From contig NZ_JH379027.1 in the NCBI RefSeq assembly GCF_000235505.1, positions 1,190,070 through 1,254,069 on the forward strand: a stretch of DNA of 64,000 nt, written 5' to 3'. The stretch's first letter is position 1. Every line of letters starts with the position of its first letter. This stretch comes from Hungatella hathewayi WAL-18680. Its GTDB lineage: Bacteria > Bacillota > Clostridia > Lachnospirales > Lachnospiraceae. The position numbers were made by a program, and so were the translations under genes. The notes beneath the pieces are model-generated. The model was not told the DNA's origin. It searched no databases and worked only from the letters and a program-made list of their open reading frames with translations. Below, one piece after another: positions 23,186 to 31,536 of this stretch.

Positions 23186-25063
23186 GTGAAAAGGAAACTA
23201 AAGGGAATAGCAGGTATTGTGGTATGTTTGTTTCTATTGTGTTCTGTTCTAGTAGTTACAGCTTTTGCAGAAAAAGAAACAGAGAGGCAAAACAATGGAG
23301 TAGAGATTGCCACTCCATCGGAGCCGGAGGAAATAGAACTGCCAAGTAAGCCGGAGGATAATGGACAAAGTGAGGAGGAAGAGGAAACCGGGAAGCCAGA
23401 AGAAGTGGATGAAGAATTTACGGAAAAACAAGTAATTCTTGGGAATCGGATGGTCAGAGTGGCCAGCCCTTCTGATGCTATACCAGTGGAGGACGTCAAA
23501 TGGGATGAAAATGAACGTGGATGGGCTACATGGAATAGCAGTCAATTAAGTGATGAAGAGTGGGAACTAGTGCGGGGCGTTGGCGTTTACATTTATAAAG
23601 ACGGTGAATTGATAGGGGCAGGAACGTATGACAATCCTGAGGAGCGATGTAGAGCAGATGTTCGATATCATTTTAAAGAAGAAGGAACTTATACATTTAG
23701 AGCAATATATAAAATGGGAAATAATATAGAATTACCTGACTATGACGAATGGGAAGTAAGCGATGAAGATGAGTATACACTGCCAGCAAAGAAGATGCCC
23801 TCGCCAACAGGACTTCGGTGGAACTCGGATGGAAGTGTAGAGTGGGAAGCGGTACCAGGTGATGATACGATGTATGTATTGGAACTTTATAAGAAAAATA
23901 CGGATACAGGTGAATATGAGTGTATAGAAAGGGGCGGCCTGTCAAGACGGACATCAACGGAACGCTTTATTCGGGATATGAAAAAAGGGGAAATATACAA
24001 ATTCAAAGTGGTTGTTCTCGGAGATTTAGTAGAATATGCAAACAGTGATGCTTCCGAGTATAGCCCGGAATTTTATATGGGAAGTGTATCGGAGCAGGCC
24101 AATAATATTATTGGTGAGATGAACAAAGGTGATATTCGATCCAATATCGAAAATGCTAATCTCTCATCAGTAGAAAAAGGCAGCTTGAAATTGGCTGTTC
24201 AGGCAGATGTGGATGTTGCACAGAGTTACGCACAATTAGAAGAAAAGTATAAAAGTGCTGCTGAGAAACATGATTTAAACATCAGTACCGGAGAGAGCGG
24301 TGTCAACACAGACAAAGTTTCGGTGATTGGTGCAATTATGAATGGTGCAACAGGGATTAAATTTGATAAACCAAGACAGGAAGAATTGACCGACGTTGAT
24401 GTTATCAATTATCGTAAGCGCACTGCGGTTAATATTTCACTAGAAGGTGGAGTATCCGGTGAAATGAAACTTCCGGTGCTGATTACTATGGCAGTACCAG
24501 ATGGAATTGAACCGGAATATCTGACAATTATCCATATGAAGCATGACGGAACTAAGGAGATAATTCTTCCGCGTGTGAATGATGATGGCACGGTATCTTT
24601 TGCAGTGACTGATTTCAGTACATTCATTTTTGTGGACAGCACATCCAACAAACCAACGACCGGAGGCAGTTCCTCTTCGGGCAGTGTGAGAACTGGCACA
24701 AAGAAAAATCCGTTAGAGACAGCCGGAACCTGGATTTTGGATGAACATGGATGGTGGTTCAAGAAGTTAAATGGAACTTACCCGGTATCACAGTGGGTCA
24801 TGAATGGAGGCCTTTGGTATCGCTTTGACGAAAAAGGTTATATGCTCACTGGATGGTTTACAGATATCGATGGAAAGAAGTACTATCTAAATCCTATTTC
24901 AGATGGAACTAGAGGAAGCATGAAGACAGGCTGGCAGTTAATTGATGGAAAATGGTACTATTTCAACAACATTTCGAATGGAACCAGAGGGGCTATGCTG
25001 ACAGATACAACGACACCGGATAACTACCGGGTTGGAATGGATGGAGTCTGGGTAGAATCCTAG
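23186..25063 (+). CDS. secreted surface protein with C-terminal choline/cell-wall-binding repeats
   Basis: 625 residues from the GTG at 23186, placed after CAGGAGGTTAAAA; the ORF is open 31 codons further up. Signal peptide at 1-30 (KRKLKGIAGIVVCLFLLC ... TAFAE). An acidic Pro/Glu-rich linker follows, then fibronectin-like beta-rich modules (about 100-250), a helical section, and from about 520 three or four aromatic repeats (GWWFKKLNG, GLWYRFDEKGYMLTGW, GKWYYFNN) of the CW_binding_1 type. The protein should be held on teichoic acid or polysaccharide. No catalytic domain recognised; adhesion is a guess. Confidence 0.85.
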   Translation: MKRKLKGIAGIVVCLFLLCSVLVVTAFAEKETERQNNGVEIATPSEPEEIELPSKPEDNGQSEEEEETGKPEEVDEEFTEKQVILGNRMVRVASPSDAIPVEDVKWDENERGWATWNSSQLSDEEWELVRGVGVYIYKDGELIGAGTYDNPEERCRADVRYHFKEEGTYTFRAIYKMGNNIELPDYDEWEVSDEDEYTLPAKKMPSPTGLRWNSDGSVEWEAVPGDDTMYVLELYKKNTDTGEYECIERGGLSRRTSTERFIRDMKKGEIYKFKVVVLGDLVEYANSDASEYSPEFYMGSVSEQANNIIGEMNKGDIRSNIENANLSSVEKGSLKLAVQADVDVAQSYAQLEEKYKSAAEKHDLNISTGESGVNTDKVSVIGAIMNGATGIKFDKPRQEELTDVDVINYRKRTAVNISLEGGVSGEMKLPVLITMAVPDGIEPEYLTIIHMKHDGTKEIILPRVNDDGTVSFAVTDFSTFIFVDSTSNKPTTGGSSSSGSVRTGTKKNPLETAGTWILDEHGWWFKKLNGTYPVSQWVMNGGLWYRFDEKGYMLTGWFTDIDGKKYYLNPISDGTRGSMKTGWQLIDGKWYYFNNISNGTRGAMLTDTTTPDNYRVGMDGVWVES

Positions 25064-25073
25064 CAATAGGAAC

Positions 25074-25125
25074 AGAGCTGTGGCAAAACTACTGAATACT
25101 AGTTTGCCGTAGCTCTTGTTTTGTT
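25074..25125 (+). terminator. terminator after the surface-protein gene
   Basis: AGAGCT-GGCAAAACTA pairs with TAGTTTGCC-AGCTCT (25074-25116, small internal loop), followed by TGTTTTG. Convergent with the LysR gene ending at 25137. Confidence 0.75.
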
Positions 25126-25136
25126 TAAATTCCTTC

Positions 25137-26015
25137 CTACCCATGACAATGAAAATTCTCCTCAATATCCGCAATCAGCTTCTGCAGCGCGCTGGATAAA
25201 AATTTATCTTTGTGATAAATAATTTTAAAACTCCGCATCAACGTCAAATCCTCAATTGCAATCTGCTTCACATCATTCTGATGGGTCAGCAGGGACTTGG
25301 AGAGGATGGAGACGCCCTGGCCGGCGGCTACAATGTTGATGATGGAATCGGAGCTGTGGCAGATCCATTTGGGGACGATGGGGATGCCCCGCTCTTCGAT
25401 GATGTCGGTGAGGAATTCCCTTGTACCGGAGCCCTCTTCCCGGAGGACGAAGTCCTTGCCGGCTATCTCGGAGAGCTGGATGGAATCTCTGGAGGCGAAG
25501 GGATGGTTCTTTCCACAGATTAAGACCATCTCATCCTCGTGTACATCCTTTGATATGATATCCCTATGTTTCACCGTGCCTTCAATGACGGCGATATCCA
25601 GGGTTCCCTGGCAGATTTTCTCGGCGATGTTGGTGGAATTGTCGATGTAGACCCGGATGTTGATGTTGGGATTTTCCCGCTCAAACCGGGTGATGATGTT
25701 GCTGAGGAAGAAGCTGCCCACGGTCAGGGAGGCGCCTACCTGAATGTTCTGCTGGTAGGAGGCGTGGTGCAGGTACTGCTCCATTTCGCGGAAGGTGGAC
25801 ATGATGTGTCTGGCATAGCCGAGGAACTCCAGGCCGGTCTCCGTGATGTACAGCTTTTTGGACAGCCGCTCGAACAGCTTGACGTGGTATTCCTCCTCAA
25901 TCTGGGTGATAGCGTGGCTGACCGTGGGCTGTGAGATATACAGCTCCTTCGCGGCGGCGCCCATCTGCCCGGTCTCTGCAACGGCGATGAAAATTTCCAT
26001 ATCACGGATGGTCAT
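25137..26015 (-). CDS. LysR family transcriptional regulator
   Basis: 292 residues. N-terminal winged helix-turn-helix at 1-60 (FIAVAETGQMGAAAKELYISQPTVSHAI), followed by the two-lobed effector domain, most like the CysB/CysL (YwfK)-type group in length. It is divergent from asrABC with a 130-base gap, the classical LysR layout, so it probably activates the sulfite reductase operon. In B. subtilis a LysR protein (CysL) controls sulfite reductase; orthology is not shown here. Confidence 0.9.
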   Translation of the reverse strand: MTIRDMEIFIAVAETGQMGAAAKELYISQPTVSHAITQIEEEYHVKLFERLSKKLYITETGLEFLGYARHIMSTFREMEQYLHHASYQQNIQVGASLTVGSFFLSNIITRFERENPNINIRVYIDNSTNIAEKICQGTLDIAVIEGTVKHRDIISKDVHEDEMVLICGKNHPFASRDSIQLSEIAGKDFVLREEGSGTREFLTDIIEERGIPIVPKWICHSSDSIINIVAAGQGVSILSKSLLTHQNDVKQIAIEDLTLMRSFKIIYHKDKFLSSALQKLIADIEENFHCHG

Positions 26016-26086
26016 AAGCCTTCCCTCCCTCGTACATTTCCCGCATCCATAGATGATATACTATGAGTTTATGATAAGTTTAGCAT

Positions 26087-26115
26087 TTTACGGATAGTAA
26101 GGCAAGCGATATAAT
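26087..26115 (+). promoter_or_regulatory. asrABC promoter
   Basis: TTTACG (26087-26092) and TATAAT (26110-26115) at 17 bases. The -35 is weak, consistent with activation. The AT-rich stretch CTATGAGTTTATGATAAG just upstream (26061-26078) is a candidate LysR-binding site of T-N11-A form. Confidence 0.55.
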
Positions 26116-26146
26116 AGAATTAAAAAACGGGAAGGAAGTAGTGGGA

Positions 26147-27205
26147 ATGGAAAGTCCGAAAACCTACCAGCTGAAAGCGGCTGAGATGGATAAGCTGTTT
26201 GCTGATTTGGAAGAAAAGTATGTGATTTATGCCCCTGTCAGGATACCGGCCGGCGGAAGATATGCGGGAGATGACTCGGTGATGTACCGGCAGGTGCATA
26301 CCTATGGTGAGATAGAGTTTGAGGAGAGGTCGACCTACGCCATGAAGGAGGTCATCACGCCGATTACCCAGACGCTGTTCTATTTTACGGAGGATGAGTT
26401 CCGGGAGAGTAAAATGGAGGAGACCAGGGATATGCTGGTGTTCGGAAGGGCCTGCGACATCAACGCCATGAAAATCCAGGACCAGATTTTCCTGGAAAAT
26501 GGTGACGTGGAGGACGTGTTCTATCAGAGGAGAAGAGAGAAAGTGAAATTCGCCCTGATGGAATGCCAGGAGCAGTTTGACGGCTGTTTCTGCTGTTCTG
26601 TTGGCGCCAATGTTACGGACAATTATTCGATTGCAGTTTCCTTTGGCAGGGAGGAAGCTTATGTGGAGGTGAAAGAGGAGGCTTTTGGCAGTTATTTCGA
26701 GGGCTGTCAGGAGACAAACTATGAGATTACCTTCCCGGCGGAAAATGAACTCAAGGTGGATTTCCCGGTGATTGACAGCCTGGATATGGTGAACCTGTTG
26801 AAATGCCATCCCATGTGGGAGGAATTTGAGGCCAGATGTATCGCCTGCGGCGCCTGTACCGTGGCGTGCAGCACCTGTACCTGTTTTGAGACCACGGACA
26901 TTGTCTATTCCCAGAACGGAAAAGTGGGCGAGCGAAGAAGAACCTGCTCCTCCTGTATGGTAGACGGGTTTGACACGGTGGCCGGCGGGGCCTGCTTTAG
27001 AAAGACCATTTCGGAGAAATACCGCTACAAGATTTTACATAAGGTGTACGGCCATGACGCCAGATTCCACACCGGCCCCATGTGCGTAGGCTGTGGAAGA
27101 TGCAGCGCCAGATGTCCCCAGTTGATTGGATATCCGGAGACGTTAAACAAGCTGTCAAAAGCCATTGAGGACATCAGAAAGGGGGAGACCAATCATGCTG
27201 AATAA
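26147..27205 (+). CDS. asrA: anaerobic sulfite reductase subunit A
   Basis: 352 residues from the ATG at 26147 (GAAGGAAG before it; GTG at 26141 is an alternative). An electron-transfer subunit: two ferredoxin-type [4Fe-4S] cysteine clusters, CIACGACTVACSTC in the middle and CVGCGRCSARCP near the C-terminus. Works with AsrB and AsrC to reduce sulfite to sulfide, giving anaerobic respiration or redox disposal. The last 11 bases overlap asrB. Confidence 0.95.
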   Translation: MESPKTYQLKAAEMDKLFADLEEKYVIYAPVRIPAGGRYAGDDSVMYRQVHTYGEIEFEERSTYAMKEVITPITQTLFYFTEDEFRESKMEETRDMLVFGRACDINAMKIQDQIFLENGDVEDVFYQRRREKVKFALMECQEQFDGCFCCSVGANVTDNYSIAVSFGREEAYVEVKEEAFGSYFEGCQETNYEITFPAENELKVDFPVIDSLDMVNLLKCHPMWEEFEARCIACGACTVACSTCTCFETTDIVYSQNGKVGERRRTCSSCMVDGFDTVAGGACFRKTISEKYRYKILHKVYGHDARFHTGPMCVGCGRCSARCPQLIGYPETLNKLSKAIEDIRKGETNHAE

Positions 27206-27995
27206 TCCGGTGAAGCCAGAGGCGCACAAGATACTTGATATTCTGAAAGAGACGGAGGCGGAGTGGACGTTTCGTGTGGAAAATGAGATTCCTATCAAAC
27301 ACGGGCAGTTCATGCAGCTTTCCCTGCCAAAGATTGGGGAGGCCCCCATTTCCATCAGCGGGTTTGGGGATGGCTACGCGGACTTTACCATCAGAAAGGT
27401 GGGCAAGGTGACGGATGAGTTGTTCCAACTGAAAAAAGGAGACCAGATTTTCATCAGGGGTTGTTATGGAAATGGGTGGCCCACGGAGCAGCTGAAGGGA
27501 AAATCGGTGGTGATTGTAGCCGGAGGAACGGGCGTTTCGCCGGTGAAGAGTCTGATTCACCAGCTCTATGAGAATCCGGAGGATTTCGGGGAGGTTTACC
27601 TGATTCTGGGATTTAAGAACTCGGAGAGCATTCTGTTTACGGAGGAGCTGGAGCAGTGGAAGACGGCGGAGCATTTCCATGTGGTCTACACGCTGGATAA
27701 CGAGGATTATCCGGGCTGGAAGAAGGGGCTTGTGACGGAATTTGTGAAGGATATTCCCTTTGATTCCTTTGGAGAGAATTATGAGTGTCTCGTGGTGGGA
27801 CCTCCTGTCATGATGCGGTTTGCGGCGAAGAGTCTGATTGACAACCAGGTGCCGGAGGACAAAATCTGGATGTCCTTTGAGCGGAAAATGTCCTGCGCCA
27901 TTGGAAAATGCGGGCATTGCAGAATTGACGAGACCTATGTCTGTCTGGACGGGCCTGTGTTCAATTACACCGTTGGCAAAAAACTGGTAGATTAG
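27195..27995 (+). CDS. asrB: anaerobic sulfite reductase subunit B
   Basis: 266 residues from the ATG at 27195 with GAAAGGGGGAG before it, overlapping asrA. Ferredoxin-NADP+ reductase fold: flavin-binding beta barrel, the NAD-binding VIVAGGTGVSPVKSL, and a C-terminal cysteine cluster CAIGKCGHCRIDETYVC for a [2Fe-2S] centre, as in dihydroorotate dehydrogenase electron-transfer subunits. It takes electrons from NAD(P)H to AsrA. Confidence 0.95.
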   Translation: MLNNPVKPEAHKILDILKETEAEWTFRVENEIPIKHGQFMQLSLPKIGEAPISISGFGDGYADFTIRKVGKVTDELFQLKKGDQIFIRGCYGNGWPTEQLKGKSVVIVAGGTGVSPVKSLIHQLYENPEDFGEVYLILGFKNSESILFTEELEQWKTAEHFHVVYTLDNEDYPGWKKGLVTEFVKDIPFDSFGENYECLVVGPPVMMRFAAKSLIDNQVPEDKIWMSFERKMSCAIGKCGHCRIDETYVCLDGPVFNYTVGKKLVD

Positions 27996-28007
27996 GAGGA
28001 AAAGCAC

Positions 28008-29030
28008 GTGAGCGATATCAATATAGCAAAATTAAGAAATAACTGTTACCGTCAGTCCAAGGTTCCGGGGGAGTTTATGCTGCAGCTGCGGATGCCGGGG
28101 GCGGTGATTGATGCCAAGTGGCTGGAAGTGATTATGCATGTGTGCAATACCTGGGGCAACGGCACGTTCCATGTGGGAATGCGCCAGACGTTAAATGCGC
28201 CGGGAATCCGGGCGGAGTCTGTTCCGGAGGTAAATGAGTATATCCAGCCGTATCTGGAGGCAATCGAGTGTGAGATGTGCGGCGTGGATATGGACACGTC
28301 AAATGGGTATCCCTATATCGGGCCCAGAAATATTATGGCGTGTATCGGCGGCATTCACTGCATTAAGGGAAATGTGAACACCCAGGAGATGGCTCACAAG
28401 ATTGAGAACATTATCTATCCCAATCCCTATCACATCAAAATCTCCATCGCCGGGTGTCCCAACGACTGCGCCAAAGGACATTTTCAGGATTTTGGTATTA
28501 TCGGGTGTACGAAGCCGGTTTACGATATGGACCGGTGCATCGGGTGCGGGGCCTGTGTGAAGAAATGTAAGAGCGCCGCTACCAGAGTTCTCTCCCTGAA
28601 TGACAAGGGGAAGATTGACAAGGACCCCTGCTGCTGCGTGGGCTGCGGGGAGTGCGTGACGGCCTGCCCAACCGGAGCCTGGAGACGGCCCAATAAGGAG
28701 TTTTACAAGATTATCATCGGCGGCCGGACCGGCAAGCAGTATCCCAGAATGGGGAAAATGTTTGCAAACTGGCTGACGGAGGACAGCGTGCTGGCGATTA
28801 TGAGAAACTGGCCCAAGTTCTCAGAGTGGGTGCTGGGCGGCAAGCCGGTCTACATCCACGGCGGCCATCTGATCGACCGGGCTGGATACCAGAAGTTTAA
28901 GGAGTTTATGCTTCAGGGTGTGGAACTGAATCCGGAGGCATTTATCGCGGAGAACATCAACTGGGCCGAGACCGAGTACCGCAGCAACATCCATGTGAAG
29001 CCGCTGGACCAGCATGAGACGGTGTATTAA
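28008..29030 (+). CDS. asrC: anaerobic sulfite reductase subunit C (siroheme)
   Basis: 340 residues, GTG start at 28008 after AGGAGGAAAAGCAC. Contains the siroheme/[4Fe-4S] coupling motif (AGCPNDCAKGHFQDFGIIGC) and two ferredoxin clusters, CIGCGACVKKCKS and CCCVGCGECVTACPTGA. This is the catalytic subunit reducing sulfite to sulfide with six electrons. Intact, and followed by a terminator, so the operon is complete with three genes. Confidence 0.96.
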   Translation: MSDINIAKLRNNCYRQSKVPGEFMLQLRMPGAVIDAKWLEVIMHVCNTWGNGTFHVGMRQTLNAPGIRAESVPEVNEYIQPYLEAIECEMCGVDMDTSNGYPYIGPRNIMACIGGIHCIKGNVNTQEMAHKIENIIYPNPYHIKISIAGCPNDCAKGHFQDFGIIGCTKPVYDMDRCIGCGACVKKCKSAATRVLSLNDKGKIDKDPCCCVGCGECVTACPTGAWRRPNKEFYKIIIGGRTGKQYPRMGKMFANWLTEDSVLAIMRNWPKFSEWVLGGKPVYIHGGHLIDRAGYQKFKEFMLQGVELNPEAFIAENINWAETEYRSNIHVKPLDQHETVY

Positions 29031-29057
29031 GAGTTCAATATTTTAAGAGGTGTTCAT

Positions 29058-29098
29058 GCCCTGGAGAATGGAGTTTGTCAGTTTTCCAGGGCGTTTTT
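29058..29098 (+). terminator. terminator of asrABC
   Basis: GCCCTGGA (29058-29065) pairs with TCCAGGGC (29085-29092), with a 19-base loop, then GTTTTTT. Confidence 0.8.
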
Positions 29099-29117
29099 TG
29101 TATATTATCATCGTTTG

Positions 29118-29146
29118 TTGACAGCAATTGGTATTTGGTATATAGT
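29118..29146 (+). promoter_or_regulatory. consensus sigma-A promoter of the repeat protein gene
   Basis: TTGACA (29118-29123), exactly 17 bases, TATAGT (29141-29146). Transcription should start near 29153, leaving an 85-base leader before the TTG start at 29238. Confidence 0.85.
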
Positions 29147-29237
29147 GGAACCATAAAGGTACGTGAAACTAAAAACGAAATTATATGATTCCGGAAGCAG
29201 TTATAAAACAGCTTTGGGAGAAGGGGGAGGGGAACTA

Positions 29238-30191
29238 TTGAATATTCCAGCAGTGGGGCGAAAAACAAATGAATATAACGCCAGAGCGTCAGAAGGCTAT
29301 GGGAATCATAACGAGGATTTTTCTTCTTATTTGAATCAGGCAAATCAGGCCACATCCGCAAAAAGTGGAAAGCAAAATTCTACTAATTATCAATCCTCAA
29401 CATTCATGTTTGATACTTGTTGGGATGACAAAACATTTGCGGACATGATAATGAAATTTAAAAAGGTTACAATTAGGACTGACAAGCCGATTAATTGGGG
29501 AACCACTGGTGAGCATCAGCTGACTGCAGATGAAATAGATACTCTGAAAAATAGATATGATGTGGCAAACTTAAGCGAGCAGGACTTTTATGATTTGATG
29601 GCAGACTTAAGCAATCTGAATGCGATAAAACCAGAGGATATTATTTCAGAGTATTATTCTAAAGGTGATGGTATGGAATGGTACAGCACTTTGGTAGAGA
29701 TGAATTATCCGATTCTTGACAAATGGGGTAAAGTAAGTTATCTTGCAAGAATACATGAGAAAGCAGATTATTTTAAGGTCCATGGCGAAATGATAAACAG
29801 CGCTGAATTTATGAATTCAGATAAATTCCTTCTTGCCCAGAAACAAAACCCGCAGTATTTATCAGAGCTGAAAGCGAGTGTTCAAGAGCGCTACGAGGAA
29901 GCAAATCGGTATTTCCATGTGATAGCCCAGTTGGTGCGAGATCCTCGTGATTTGATGATGGATACAAAGGAAACTGATGAAATAAAAGATTCATTGTTAT
30001 CTGAAAAAAAGGAAAAACTTAGTTTCCTTGAAACAGTGCAGGAGAGGGCAGATTATTACAAGGCATATAGCGAGATGTTAAATAACGCTGAATTTTTAAA
30101 GTTAAGTAAATCACTCTTTGCACCAAAGCCAAATCCGCAGCTTTTATTGGAGCTGGAGGCCAATGCTCAAGAGCGCTATGAAATGGCCTGA
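29238..30191 (+). CDS. hypothetical protein with internal tandem repeat
   Basis: 317 residues from the TTG at 29238, chosen for AGGGGGAGGGG just before it; an upstream GTG at 29163 has no ribosome binding site. The start (NIPAVGRKTNEYNARASEGYG) and Asn/Ser-rich region, followed by helical segments, are like cytosolic proteins of unknown function in gut Lachnospiraceae. Two related segments of about 47 residues follow each other: one from KADYFKVHGEMINSAEF, the other from RADYYKAYSEMLNNAEF, each ending in QERYE. The protein stops right after the second copy, so the end may have been made by duplication. No membrane segments. Confidence 0.65.
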   Translation: MNIPAVGRKTNEYNARASEGYGNHNEDFSSYLNQANQATSAKSGKQNSTNYQSSTFMFDTCWDDKTFADMIMKFKKVTIRTDKPINWGTTGEHQLTADEIDTLKNRYDVANLSEQDFYDLMADLSNLNAIKPEDIISEYYSKGDGMEWYSTLVEMNYPILDKWGKVSYLARIHEKADYFKVHGEMINSAEFMNSDKFLLAQKQNPQYLSELKASVQERYEEANRYFHVIAQLVRDPRDLMMDTKETDEIKDSLLSEKKEKLSFLETVQERADYYKAYSEMLNNAEFLKLSKSLFAPKPNPQLLLELEANAQERYEMA

Positions 30192-30238
30192 ACCATTTAA
30201 GCGTTTGGCCTCAAAGTTATTTCTGCCTCAAAGTTGAG

Positions 30239-30267
30239 AAGACAATCAGCCCTTCCTGTGATATAAT
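30239..30267 (+). promoter_or_regulatory. promoter and long leader before the CD3324-like gene
   Basis: AAGACA (30239-30244), 17 bases, TATAAT (30262-30267). The roughly 150-base leader holds a mini-ORF MKKYVMAA (ATG 30317, with GGGGGAGGG before it) overlapping the first arm of a hairpin, CTGCATA-TATGCAG (30336-30358). GCCTCAAAGTT occurs twice upstream, at about 30208 and 30225. Confidence 0.5.
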
Positions 30268-30425
30268 CATGACAGCACAAAGAGATGGCATCATGTGGGG
30301 GAGGGTTGATTTTTTTATGAAGAAATATGTTATGGCTGCATAGCACGGGCTTATGCAGTGAAATGATAAAGTAATTGTATAGCCTTTGCTATTCCGGACA
30401 AGAAAAATATGTTTGGGAGGCAGCG

Positions 30426-30722
30426 ATGCGCTATCAGAAAGCAATGGAAATTCTGCCGGAGGAGCTGGTGGAATTGATACAGAACTATGTGGATGGGGAG
30501 TATGTGTATATTCCCAGGAAGCAGGAGAATAAGAAAAACTGGGGCGAAACCTCCAAGGTGCGTGAGGAGCTTCGGAACCGGAATCTTACTATTTACAGGG
30601 AATATACCATGGGCGCCGGCGTCAGAGAACTGGCGAAGCGGTATTACCTGTCGGAAAAAAGCATACAGAGAATCGTTCTTCAATTGAAGAAGGAGATAAT
30701 GGAGAGCAGTACTTTGGATTAG
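30426..30722 (+). CDS. CD3324-like small DNA-binding-type protein
   Basis: 98 residues from the ATG at 30426 with TTGGGAGGCAG before it. N-terminus MRYQKAMEILPEELVELIQN and the motif VDGEYVYIPRK are typical of the clostridial CD3324 family, and the C-terminal helix-turn-helix RELAKRYYLSEKSIQRIV resembles the Mor/C phage-activator fold. Probably a small transcription regulator; targets unknown. Monocistronic. Confidence 0.8.
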   Translation: MRYQKAMEILPEELVELIQNYVDGEYVYIPRKQENKKNWGETSKVREELRNRNLTIYREYTMGAGVRELAKRYYLSEKSIQRIVLQLKKEIMESSTLD

Positions 30723-30871
30723 TGGGTACTGCTCTTTTTGCTGCGCGTGTATGGGCAGAGATAGGAGCGGCCATAAACTTGCCATGAACTGCCACCCAGT
30801 TGATACAGAAGCGAGATTGAGGTTTCCGCGAGCCGTGGACTCATGATAGATTGGCTGCGGAGGGATTTATC

Positions 30872-31465
30872 ATGAGCATAAGAATGAGACAGCAGTGGCA
30901 GATAAGTGGGGAGAGTCTCCCAGTCGTGTGGCGCAGGTGCCCCAAATGCGGACAGAAGACGGAGTTTGTCAACAGCGGAAAATTCAGAGTCAACGGCAAC
31001 GGCCGGCTTTTGGATGTATGGCTGATTTACCGGTGCCGCCAGTGCAAGAGCACCTGGAATATGAGTATCTATGAGCGGGTGGCCCTGGATTCCATAGAGC
31101 GGAAGGAGTACGAGGGATTTCTGCAAAATGCACCGGAGCTTGCCAGAGCATACGGGACGAGCCGGGAGACCTTTATCCGAAACGGGGCGGAGGTGTTGGA
31201 GGCACCCGCGGGTTATACGGTAAAACGAGTGGAAATGCTGACGCCCTGCGCAGTGGATGGGACAGAAGAAATTGAGATAAAGATGAACGGCTCCCTGCGG
31301 CTGCGGGCCGATGCGCTGTTTGCCCAGCAGCTGATTCTGAGCAGAAACCAGGTGAAACAGCTGTTTGAGCGGCAGCAGATTTTCTGTGACGGAAAACCGG
31401 TGACGGCTGCCAGCCGGGTGAGAGACGGGCAGGTGTTTGTCAGCCGCCAGCTTTTTGAAATTTAA
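30872..31465 (+). CDS. DUF1062 family protein
   Basis: 197 residues from the ATG at 30872 (GGAGGGATTTATC before it). A zinc-ribbon-like set of cysteines, CPKCG (23-27) and CRQCKS (55-60), flanks KFRVNGNGRLLDVWLIY, typical of DUF1062. The C-terminal half may be an S4-like basic fold (LSRNQVKQLFERQQIFCDGK, VRDGQVFVSRQLFE), hinting at RNA binding. Function unknown; no operon partner is obvious. Confidence 0.85.
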   Translation: MSIRMRQQWQISGESLPVVWRRCPKCGQKTEFVNSGKFRVNGNGRLLDVWLIYRCRQCKSTWNMSIYERVALDSIERKEYEGFLQNAPELARAYGTSRETFIRNGAEVLEAPAGYTVKRVEMLTPCAVDGTEEIEIKMNGSLRLRADALFAQQLILSRNQVKQLFERQQIFCDGKPVTAASRVRDGQVFVSRQLFEI

Positions 31466-31536
31466 TCACACAGAGGACTCATTGGAGTGTATAATAGGGG
31501 TATTACAGTCCGGATGAGAGGGGAGTGTGAAGGGGA

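Noticed and set aside
20102..25063. Prophage or integrative element
   Set aside because: AT-rich and carries XRE genes, but there are no integrase, terminase, capsid, relaxase or tRNA attachment sites, and a core-like J-protein gene lies inside.
27174..28007. 277-codon minus-strand frame inside asrB
   Set aside because: Antisense to a certain gene in a tight operon; no independent evidence.
26147..29030. Dissimilatory (dsrAB) sulfite reductase
   Set aside because: The subunit types (two ferredoxin clusters in A, FNR-like B, short siroheme C) match asrABC, and there is no dsrAB pair.
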